Of a DNA stretch of 64,000 bases, positions 11,801 to 23,800 are shown piece after piece (position 1 is the first letter of the stretch; the number at the start of each line of letters is the position of its first letter). Source of the stretch: Tetradesmus obliquus (lineage: Eukaryota > Chlorophyta > Chlorophyceae > Sphaeropleales > Scenedesmaceae); the NCBI GenBank assembly GCA_030272155.1, contig CP126193.1, forward strand, positions 868,001 through 932,000, in the 5' to 3' direction. Under the pieces are notes generated by a model. The model was not told the DNA's origin. It ran no database searches and saw nothing but the letters and a program-made list of their open reading frames with translations. Position numbers and translations under genes: made by a program.

Positions 11801-14800
11801 GGCCAGCCCCAGCCCATCATCTGATGTGGCTAGCCCCAGCCCATCACCTGGTGTGGCTAGCCCCAGCCCATCGCCTGATGCAGCTAGCCCCAGCCCATCG
11901 CCTGATGTGGCTAGCCCCAGCCCATCGCCTGATGTGGCTAGCCCCAGCCCATCACCCGATGCGGCCAGCCCCAGCCCATCACCTGATGTGGCTAGCCCCA
12001 GCCCATCACCTGGTGTGGCTAGCCCCAGCCCATCGCCTGATGCAGCTAGCCCCAGCCCATCGCCTGATGTGGCTAGCCCCAGCCCATCACCTGATGCAGC
12101 TAGCCCCAGCCCATCACCCTCAGCATCACCAGAGCTGCTGCCCAACCCCAGTCCCAGCCCATCGCCTGATGTGGCAAGCCCCAGCCCATCACCTGATGCG
12201 GCTAGCCCCAGCCCATCACCTGATGCGGCTAGCCCCAGCCCATCGCCTGATGCGGCTAGCCCTAGCCCATCACCTGATGCGGCTAGCCCTAGCCCATCAC
12301 CTGACGCGGCCAGCCCCAGCCCATCGCCCGATGCGGCTAGCCCCAGCCCATCACCTGATGCAGCTAGCCCCAGCCCATCACCCTCAGCATCACCAGAGCT
12401 GCTGCCCAACCCCAGTCCCAGCCCATCGCCTGATGTGGCTAGCCCCAGCCCATCACCCGATGCGGCTAGCCCCAGCCCATCCCCCGATGCGGCCAGCCCC
12501 AGCCCATCACCTGATGTGGCTAGCCCCAGCCCATCACCTGGTGTGGCTAGCCCCAGCCCATCGCCTGATGCAGCTAGCCCCAGCCCATCGCCTGATGTGG
12601 CTAGCCCCAGCCCATCACCCGATGCGGCCAGCCCCAGCCCATCACCTGATGTGGCTAGCCCCAGCCCATCACCTGGTGTGGCTAGCCCCAGCCCATCGCC
12701 TGATGTGGCTAGCCCCAGCCCATCGCCTGATGTGGCTAGCCCCAGCCCATCACCTGATGCGGCTAGCCCCAGCCCATCACCTGATGTGGCTAGCCCCAGC
12801 CCGTCACCTGATGTGGCTAGCCCCAGCCCATCACCCGATGCGGCCAGCCCCAGCCCATCACCTGATGTGGCTAGCCCCAGCCCATCACCTGATGCAGCTA
12901 GCCCCAGCCCATCACCCTCAGCATCACCAGAGCTGCTGCCCAACCCCAATCCCAGCCCATCGCCTGATGTGGCTAGCCCCAGCCCATCACCCGATGCGGC
13001 TAGCCCCAGCCCATCACCCGATGCGGCCAGCCCCAGCCCATCACCTGGTGTGGCTAGCCCCAGCCCATCACCTGACGCGGCCAGCCCCAGCCCATCGCCC
13101 GATGCGGCTAGCCCCAGCCCATCACCTGATGCAGCTAGCCCCAGCCCATCACCCTCAGCATCACCAGAGCTGCTGCCCAACCCCAGTCCCAGCCCATCGC
13201 CTGATGCGGCCAGCCCCAGCCCATCACCTGATGTGGCTAGCCCCAGCCCATCACCTGGTGTGGCTAGCCCCAGCCCATCGCCTGATGCAGCTAGCCCCAG
13301 CCCATCGCCTGATGTGGCTAGCCCCAGCCCATCACCCGATGCGGCTAGCCCCAGCCCATCACCTGATGTGGCTAGCCCCAGCCCGTCACCTGATGTGGCT
13401 AGCCCCAGCCCATCACCCTCCCCTGCCCTTCTTCCGACATGTGTTGACCACCAATGTCCTTTTGGCACCCTAAACAATACGGCCAATTCAATGTGGTCGC
13501 CCCCTACTAATGAGGCTTGCTGCCTGGTGAGCAGTCTGCTGTCATTGTCAACGTATGCCACATGTGCAACAAGATGACGTTCACGGCAAACCATGATTGC
13601 TGCAATTTAACAAATACACCAGGGACACCAGCACAGCTGCGCACTGCACTGTCGCCAGTTGATTTGTACCCTCAAAACAATGCACTGCAGGCACTGGTGT
13701 ATGCGTCCTGGAATGTCCCCAAGTTGCACTCAAAGATTTCTGCTTTATTTGTTTGCCGCAGGCAACCTGCTTTGACAGGAATTTGCGGCAGAGTGGTAAT
13801 CAGACATGGAACTGCAGGAAGGCAACACTCAATCAGGCAAACCTGTACCAGGGACCTCCGAGCAACGAGTTTTGCTGTCTGGTAGGTGCTCAAGTCGCTT
13901 CCCTTGCCACTGAAACATGTATTAAGCTGCAGCCTTTCTCTCCAGCACCTGCACGTGGTTGCATGCATGCCACAGCAGTGCCTACACTGGCAGGCGCATT
14001 GCCCCTAGATATGCCACGCTTGACCTGCAGCAGCTTTCATCGCTGAACACCGATCATGCTTCTGCTGCCTGCACTGTGACGTTGCGGCTGGCTGTGCTGT
14101 GCAGCCAACATGTGCCGACACCAACGTGACAGCCAACCGCACCCAGGAGTTCCCTTGCCCTCCAACAACCCTCCTCAACCAAGCAAATGCTTCAAGCCCA
14201 ACACTTGATGAAGCAACTTGCTGCACAGTAAGCATGATACTCAGCATGTGCCAGCAGCGGAAGGTACCGTCATATTGATGTGCACATGTGCCACCTGCCT
14301 GCATGCCAACATGCCGATTGTGGCGATTCACACAATCCCTGACACATGCGGATTTTACAAAAAAAAACCGCTATTGTCCTGGCCAGCTTGCACAGACCAG
14401 CAGCGAAGCATATAAACACACCCACAGTGTCACAATGTGCCACAGCAATCACCCTGAATGCACCTGTACATCCCATTGCTCAACATGTCTTACGCATTTC
14501 GGCAGGGTGCAGCAGGCAATATCACCTGGCTAGCAACTGCGTGTGTGCTCTTTATGCAGGTTGACAGCAGGACATGTGCCGATTACGACCAGTTCACATT
14601 GGGCGACCAGCCGTACCCATGTGGCCCCGCCAACTTGCCAAATCCAGCGGCTGCTGGATCCACATCACCCAGCAATGCTGTGTGCTGCCTGGTAAGGAAC
14701 ACTCAATTGTGCACTGCCGCATAGGATGCCGAACGCACAGATGGTTTATATCAATACCACGTAGGCATCCATATGATAGGACCACTTGAAAATGCACTGG

Positions 14801-17800
14801 CACATGGAATGCCGCATGCGCAGAGGTTGATCAATCGCATGTCGGCATCCAATCAATTGGCCTGTCGACAATCTGTTCCTGCCCCTGCCATGCAAATGCA
14901 GGCAACATGCCTAGACACCAAGGTCGCTAATAAGTCAGACAATGCGACGTTTGATTGCCCACCTGGCTCGGTCTTCAACCAAGCTAACGCACTTTCAGCA
15001 AATCCAAGCCGGGGGCTTTGTTGTTTGGTAAGCTGGTTGCATCAACGCACAATCATGAACAGCAGCGTACTGTGCAAACATTTGCACAGCTAACGCTGGC
15101 ATGCCATATTGTGTCTGCACAGTTTAATACAGGATGGAAAGATCAAACAGCCCATGCTTGCTGCAAGCTGACCATTTACAGCCGACTTCTGCTGACACAC
15201 CCTAATAAACAGCTATATATGGGGGTTGTGCCATTCGTTGTAAATGCCTTGATGTCAATAACATGCACGAGTAACTGCCTTAAACACTCCACAGCGACAC
15301 CAGTACACAGGTTTGGCAGCAGAATTTCTTCCTGGATTCCTTTATGTTGCCTTTCAAACAAATCCCTGTTTTGCTTTGTGCTGCACAGCAAACGTGTGCT
15401 GACTTCAGCACAAACACTGGAATCCAAGCCTACCCTTGTCCAGCGACCAAGGTGGACATAATTAAGCTGTGCTGACATGCCTGAAACACTAAATTATATC
15501 GTATACCATGTATGACATACTGAAAAGAGACATACATGTCTATGTGCAGAGTTCAAACCCCAGCCCATCACCCTCAGCATCACCAGAGCTGCTGGCCAGC
15601 CCCAGCCCATCACCTGATGTGGCCAGCCCCAGCCCATCACCTGATGTGGCCAGCCCCAGCCCATCACCCGATGCGGCTAGCCCCAGCCCATCACCTGATG
15701 TGGCCAGCCCCAGCCCATCACCTGATGTGGCTAGCCCTAGCCCATCACCTGATGTGGCCAGCCCCAGCCCATCACCCGATGTGCCCAGCCCATCACCCTC
15801 GGCATCACCAGAGCTGCTGGACAGCCCCAGCCCATCACCCAATGTGGCCAGCCCCAGCCCATCACCTGATGCGGCTAGCCCCAGCCCGTCACCTGATGCG
15901 GCTAGCCCCAGCCCGTCACCTGATGTGCCCAGCCCGTCACCATCAGCATCACCAGAGCTGCTAGACAGCCCCGGCCCGTCACCTGATGCGGCTAGCCCCA
16001 GCCCGTCTCCTGATGTGCCCAGCCCATCACCATCAGCATCACCAGAGCTGCTAGGCAGCCCCAGCCCATCACCCGATGTGGCTAGCCCCAGCCCATCACC
16101 CGATGTGGCCAGCCCCAGCCCATCACCTGATGCGGCCAGCCCCAGCCCATCACCTGATGTGGCTAGCCCCAGCCCATCACCTGATGCGGCTAGCCCCAGC
16201 CCATCACCCGATGTAGCCAGCCCCAGCCCATCACCCTCAGCATCACCAGAGCTGCTGGACAGCCCCAGCCCATCACCTGATGTGGCCAGCCCCAGCCCGT
16301 CACCTGATGTGGCCAGCCCCAGCCCATCACCTGATGTGCCCAGCCCATCACCATCAGCATCACCAGAGCTGCTAGACAGCCCCAGCCCATCACCCGATGC
16401 GGCTAGCCCCAGCCCATCACCTGATGTGGCTAGCCCCAGCCCATCACCTGATGCGGCTAGCCCCAGCCCATCACCCTCAGCATCACCAGAGCTGCTGGAC
16501 AGCCCCAGCCCATCACCCGATGCGGCTAGCCCCAGCCCATCACCCGATGCGGCCAGCCCGTCACCATCAGCATCACCAGAGCTGCTAGACAGCCCCAGCC
16601 CGTCACCTGATGCGGCTAGCCCCAGCCCGTCACCTGATGTGCCCAGCCCATCACCATCAGCATCACCAGAGCTGCTAGGCAGCCCCAGCCCATCACCCGA
16701 TGTGGCTAGCCCAAGCCCATCACCCGATGTGGCCAGCCCCAGCCCATCACCTGATGCGGCCAGCCCCAGCCCATCACCTGATGTGGCTAGCCCCAGCCCA
16801 TCACCTGATGCGGCTAGCCCCAGCCCATCACCCGATGTAGCCAGCCCCAGCCCATCACCCTCAGCATCACCAGAGCTGCTGGACAGCCCCAGCCCATCAC
16901 CTGATGTGGCCAGCCCCAGCCCGTCACCTGATGTGGCCAGCCCCAGCCCATCACCTGATGTGCCCAGCCCATCACCATCAGCATCACCAGAGCTGCTAGA
17001 CAGCCCCAGCCCATCACCCGATGCGGCTAGCCCCAGCCCATCACCTGATGTGGCTAGCCCCAGCCCATCACCTGATGTGGCCAGCCCCAGCCCATCACCC
17101 GATGTGGCTAGCCCCAGCCCATCACCCGAACCGGCTAGCCCTAGCCCATCACCTGATGCGGCCAGCCCCAGTCCATCACCTGATGTGGCTAGCCCCAGCC
17201 CATCACCTGATGCGGCTAGCCCCAGCCCATCACCCTCAGCATCACCAGAGCTGCTGGACAGCCCCAGCCCATCACCCGATGCGGCTAGCCCCAGCCCATC
17301 ACCCGATGCGGCCAGCCCCAGCCCATCACCCGATGTGGCCAGCCCCAGCCCATCACCTGATGTGGTAAGCTGCTGCCCATACAGTGCGATTTGCTGTGTT
17401 GTATGATGCCAGTTGTGTTGGCAGGGTGCAGATCCCTCTTTTTGTATGACTGGAATGAAACACGACATAAAATCTCGCATGACAGCTCATTTTAAAGAAT
17501 GGTGTGCTCGTACAGTTATGGCCTGTCGTGCTGCGTTTTTGTAGTGGTGTTTGTTTTGTGTTGGGGGATTGAGAAAGCATTTAGGAGCAGCTGTTGGCAT
17601 CTCGTGTTTTCATATGGATGATGAAGCTCTGGTTGCCGCCTGTAAGTCATGTGGAGCTGCATTCTGCCTTTCCCGCTGTTCATGATATCAACATGCTATT
17701 TATTAGCGGGCAAAACAGCGCTTGACTGGCACTTGACCGACCCCTTGCCTGCTGTTATCATGTCGCTGCAGCCAACTTGCGCTGACTTCAACGTGACAGT

Positions 17801-20800
17801 GCCAGGCGCCCAGCAATGGGGTTGCGGCAGAGCAGCTTTCAACTCGGCAAACGCTACTGCCACGCCACCAGATGACTTGACGTGTTGCTTGGTGAGTACA
17901 TTCGTATTCTGTACTTCAGCTGCGTTCAGGACTGTGATAACAGAAGTTTTGCAAACAAAATGTGCAAGGACACCCACGTGCTGTCACAGACAGTGCTTAG
18001 AATACCGTGCACAACTCGCTGCTTCAAATAGATCTGAGCTGACACAATGCTGCCGCACATTGTTGCTTTTACTTGCAGCCAACGTGCCGGGACACGGACG
18101 TTCTCCAAGCCAGGGCCCAGAACTTTAACTGTTCTGATGGCACAGTGCTCTTCCCTGACAAGTACAACAGCACTGTCATCAGCCAGGGGGAGTGCTGTGT
18201 GGTGAGCAATGCAGCAGTTGTGGTGGCAGGCCTCAATGTTCCGCCGTGCTGGAACTAGTCACGTGTTGGAGTGTTAGTGCAGCCAGAACAAAAGCAGCAA
18301 TACACCCTGGCATATTGAGTTTGTCGTGGCAGAGCTGCATGTTCTGCAGGGTTTGGCACTGTGTGGGCTGCGTCATGTGTTCAAGCTTTGCAGCAGCGGG
18401 TTGTGAATCAGCAGGCGATCTTGCCAGAACATCCATGTGCTGGGTGTTGGCAGCATGATGACGAGCGATTTGTGATTGAGCAAAGTTGCTCGGATGGGTG
18501 CAATGGCACGACACAGGATGTTACTCAACAAGCACACTGGCTGCGTGTGCAGGTGCCGCCAAGGAATGCAACATGCAGCGACACTGACGTGTTCTCAATT
18601 GACCAGGTGCCCTGGACATGCGGGCCAGCCAATGTGTTCAACAACAGCGCTGCAAATGCTTTGAACCCCAACGACACCACCTGCTGCCTGGTGAGGGACC
18701 TGCACTGCGCTTAAAGTATAGTGCTGCTGTGGTAGATAGTCCAGTAGCTGAGGTGTCCTTGCAGCATTGCCTGCACCAGGCTGTGTGGCTTCCAACATGT
18801 GAGCTCTGTCGGCTTGCTGTTGCCTTAATAACTCATGATTGTGCAATCAGGGCCGATCCATCTCAAAATGTTCAAAATCACATCCTGGAGGATACATAAA
18901 CATAGGGGCATGTAGTGTTGAATCTGACTTGTTCACCTGATCGCTCCACGCAGGGCACGTGCAAGGATACCAATCCAAGAAACCGTGATGTCAACACCAC
19001 CTTTGCCAACTGCCAGTCCGGCACAATCTTCAATGAGGCCAACGCCCTCAGCATATATCCCTCCGGCCCAACGGTCACCGTAGCCGACAGACGTGCAGTT
19101 TGCTGCTTGGTGAGTGACAGACCCCTGGTGGTGGTGGTGGTGCTGCTGCTGCTGTGGGTGCTACTGCAGCAGTGCCGTAACATAGCACTTTGTGTATGTA
19201 CTTGCCACAATCTCCAGCTGCTTGACAGAAACGAGCTGCTCTTGTTTTGGCACTGTTTTGGCACTGTGGTTGAAGTGCCAGCACAGCAAAGGATGCTGAG
19301 CAGTTAACGCATCAGCTAATGTGCACCAAGTTGGCAGTGCTTTGTATGTTGCGCTTGCCACTGCCTTGCCTGAGAGCGCTTGCTGATCTGAATTTTGATA
19401 ACTGCAAACTGCAAACTCGATGCGGCTGCTGGCCTGCGTATGCGCAAGCCTGCGTACATTACACCAACAGTCCCTGACTGTTTGAATCTTGTCAGCCACA
19501 TTCACTTGCATTTGTTTTGTTTTCAATGCGCAGGCTACCTGCATCGACACGAATGTCACTGCAGGTGGCAACACGACGTATACCGGCTGCTACCCAGGCA
19601 CAGTTTTCAATGCTGTCCTGGCAGGGCCACCCACACAATCATTGTGCTGCTTGGTAAGTGCACCTGCATCTTTGTATACATAGGCAGTGCATAGATGGGA
19701 AGCAATGAAGTTTGAGTTACAAGCTTTGTGGTGTCAACTTACGACCCAGCACATGCGCTGTTGCGATGCTTTCAAGAGTGTTGTTGTGGCTGCATACTCG
19801 CCAGCGTTGCATGTGGTTTGTTGTGCAATGCAAGCCACAAGTCTGCCAAAGAATCACACAGCGTTGACCACGGATCATTGTGCAAGGCGTGCAGTGATTT
19901 CGGTCTTACAAGCTGCCCTGCATGCTGCACTTGCCTCTGTATGCAGCCAACTTGCCAGGACACTGATGTGACTACGCCAGCAAACGACACCTTCAATTGC
20001 GCTGCCCAGAGCCTTGAGCTCAACCCGGCCAATGCGTTGAGCACAGGCGTCAGGGCAGAGACATGCTGCAGGGTGGGCACCCCTGCACGACGGCTCATGC
20101 TGCATTGATGACACATGCCATGCGCTTAGTGCAGCGTGCCAGCTGATGTGCAATGTATGCCACATGAACGGTACAGCAGCATACTGTATAGGAGGTTTCA
20201 GCCAAGTGAGAAGCAGTGTTCAAAGCGTTGCACACTAACATGTATTGTCCTACACAGCAAACCACTGGAAAGTGAGCAGCATATCATGCTGCTCGCCCAA
20301 GTGTTGTGCTGAAATAAGGAATAGCTGGGCGCCATTTCAGAGCGTGCACGGCGCAAGGAAACTCCAAGGGGGAGCAATCTGGCACGAATAACCTGGGGGA
20401 TGTGTTTGATTGGTTTACCGGTGCAATAAGTGACAGCAGGCAACAGTGCCCTGTAGATGATGCGCATGGGCTTCCAAGGTTGCCTCAATGCATCCCGCAT
20501 GTTACTTCTTCGTTTGAGCCTCAGTTGCTCACAATTGCGACATGTGTTGTTTGCAAGGTGTGACGTTGGCGGTGCCATTGTTGCTGCACATGCGACAGCC
20601 GTTGAAGTGGTGCTAGTGGCAGAAATGCTCACCTCCTGTTTGCCGCTTTTTTGATTGATTAATAGCAATTGTTGCATTTTGTACAGTTGACTATGCATAA
20701 ACGTGGATGCGTAGCTGCATGGATGCACATCAGGTCGAGGGTGGCACCATGACAGTGCTTGACCACGTGCTGAGCAGGATGCAGTTGACAGTATGTATGG

Positions 20801-23800
20801 TCGAGCAGCAGACTGCATCAGGGTGGCATGCAAATGTAACATATTTACTGTCGTAGCTGGTTTGAGGTCTCACGGCTCATACGGCAGCAACTTTGATACT
20901 CAGTTTGTTAGCAACAGCTGCTGTGACACAGGTATTGGGCTGTTGCTGATGTGTGGCGTAATTGCATCGTGGAGGTTACAAAGGGTGCTGGTTGTATGCT
21001 ATCCATATGATCACTCCTGCGCCTAACAGCACAGCAGACTGGCGTAAATGCAAGCTGTCTCGCTTGAGGGTTTACAGTGTCCCTGGCGATTGCATGAAAC
21101 CATCAAAGCTGTTCTGTGCCAATGCAGATTCCTGCCACTCCACCAAGCCCCAGCCCCAGCCCATCACCTGATATGGCCAGCCCCAGCCCATCACCTGATG
21201 TGGCCAGCCCCAGCCCATCACCTGACGTGGCCAGCCCCAGCCCATCACCTGACGTGGCCAGCCCCAGCCCATCACCTGATGTGGCTAGTCCCAGCCCATC
21301 ACCTGATGCGACTAGCCCCAGCCCATCACCTGATGCGGCCAGCCCCAGCCCATCACCAGCTGCGGCTCAGGTGAACAACGCGTCGGTGCATGAGTGATGA
21401 TGCATTCATGCATGTGACAGTTGTTTGTCCTGGTGCTGCTCACAGCCTAGAATAAACTGCTGTTGTTTCCATGTCACCTGCTACTGGCACCATGACAATA
21501 ATCACTATCGCCATTATCTTGAACAGCATTATGTGGGAGGATAGGTACATGTGGGTCTCGGCACCATCCATAATCTCCGCAGGTATGAGCCACAATAGGT
21601 TGAACACCTGGTCTGAGACCAGAAAACATTTCTTTCCGGGAGAGTAAGCACCGTACAACACGATGCACACCCTTGAACGCCACATATCTCATGTTATACC
21701 CAGAGACGCTTGACTGCATTACATTACATTACATTACTGCGATGCAACGGCAACCCACCTCACCGACAGCTTGCTCCAAGTGCAAATTTCGTCGCCTGCT
21801 ACCGGCACGTGCGTGGCCAGCCTGCCTGCTTCATGAGAACGTGCAAATTCACTGCAATGTGCAACTCAGTAATATTGTTGCCATTGCATGATGCAGACGG
21901 CAAACCTGCCCACTGCCACCCTCAGCGTGACCGTCTTTGACACGGAGTGCAACGACACGCTACACAACGAGCTGGTGCAGAGTGTCAACCAAACCGTGGT
22001 GGACCAGGCCCCTACAGATGTGCAAGGCAATTTGCTGGTGACAAAGGGCAACTGCACAGTAAGTGCTTTGAGCGTACAGTTAGTTGGCATTGCTGCATAT
22101 AATTGCTGCTGTGCTAATGAGAGAGGAGAGAGGATGGCTGCCGTGCTAATGCTTGATGTCATGGGTGTGAAAGCTGTGGGGCTTCTTTATCATTGACCAT
22201 GCCTCTTGTAGGTCAGTGCATGTTGGTGGCATTCCTAGTGCAGCTTTCAACCATATGACTGACCACAACAACGGCCTGTTTATGACATATGTAGTGCTGC
22301 TTCGTTGAAACAAGGTGCTGAGTAAAAAAGCAGGGCAAAGTGCCTGAGCTCAGGCATGCAGCGAGAGCTTTGCCAAGGATGTGATTCCACACATGGGTAC
22401 TAATCATTGCTTGCTCATGTCAACTGCGCAGGTTTTGACAACAAGCAGAAGGCACAGGCAGCTGCTTCAGTCGTCAGCCGTGAAAATGGACGTCAACATC
22501 AATTCAAAGCAGGCGGACAAATACACAGAGATACAGGAACTGACCACATACCTGCAAAACATCACTACCAGCAGCACCCCGGGTGTCGAGCCTGCATGGT
22601 GTGGGTCATTCTGCGTCGAATCCTCCATTATTGACACCTCAAGAACAGGTAGGTGAAGCAGACAAGCCAGCATGAAATTGCGGCATGCTCTAGCAGCACT
22701 TGCTGAGCACGGGTATATATTGAACACCCACATTTTGCAATTGGTGTTAGTGAACCACTGCTCCTGTGATGCACCTTGCTACTTGTAGCTGTGGCTCATG
22801 GTTGTTTAACCCGCCTTCGTCAAACACGGTTGCATCCAGCACACCTGAGCAACCATCAACACATGGATCTGCCTCAACAGCGGCACATTATGACTGCCTG
22901 CTGACATGCAGCAATTGGTGACTGTTTTTTGACATGCAGCAAGTAATACATCTTCTTGTGCCGACATTGGGTGTTTGCAGGGGCTGTGATTTCATATGAT
23001 GAAGTCAAACGCTGCGCTGCGTACACTTGCACGATAGGAACACTCCTGGGTGATAAGGTGTTGGAAACAGGGCAAATTCCAAGCGACACCCTCTGCTGTG
23101 AAGCAACAGCAAGCACGTCACCTTCACCGCTCCCAGAGTCACCTAGCCCCAGCCCATCCCCCGTTGTGCCCATCCCATCACCCTCAGCATCACCTGAGCT
23201 GCTGCCAAGTCCCAGCCCATCACCCAATGCGCCCAGCCCCAGCCCATCACCTGAGGTGGCCAGCCCCAGCCCGTCACCTGAGGTGGCCAGCCCCAGCCCA
23301 TCACCGGAGGTGCCCAACCCAAGCCCGTCACCAGAGGTGCCCAACCCAAGCCCGTCACCAGAGGTGCCTAGCCCCAGCCCATCACCAGAGGTGCCCAGCC
23401 CCAGCCCGTCACCTGAGGTGGCCGGCCCCAGCCCGTCACCAGAGGTGGCGAGCCCCAGCCCGTCGCCAGCGGTGGCCAGCCCCAGCCCATCACCTGAGGT
23501 GGCCAGCCCCAGCCCGTCACCAGAGGTGCTCAGCCCCAGCCCGTCACCTGAGGTGGCCAGCCCCAGCCCGTCGCCAGAGGTGGCCAGCCCCAGCCCGTCA
23601 CCTGAGGTGGCCAGCCCCAGCCCGTCACCGGAGGTGGCCAGCCCCAGCCCATCACCAGAGGTGGCCAGCCCCAGCCCATCACCAGAGGTGGCCAGCCCTA
23701 GCCCATCACCTGAGGTGCCCAGCCCATCACCCTCTGCATCACCAGAGCTGCTTACCAGCCCATCACCAGAGGTGGCCAGCCCTAGCCCATCACCTGAGGT

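Larger units (their letters stand above)
9187..13526 (+). repeat. exon block 2 (modules A-B-C-D-E plus SP3 with a fused module)
   Basis: A 9187-9306, B 9565-9687, C 9898-10035, D 10330-10455, E 10845-10964, then SP3 11325-13526. Each module is closest to the same-letter module of block 1, and flanking intron sequence is shared too: the end of the intron before E, and the stretch upstream of the Ser-Pro exon (CAGTACAC then AGCTATGCAT). SP3 is the longest of the block Ser-Pro exons and is itself built of higher-order repeats each opened by [10 protein letters not shown]. It ends without an intron in a module-like tail ([13 protein letters not shown] ... ACCL) at 13434-13526. Confidence 0.85.

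Noticed and set aside
22213-22733. Short antisense frames in the region between 22.2 and 22.7 kb
   Set aside because: They lie opposite plus-strand exons with consistent splicing and show no conserved pattern.
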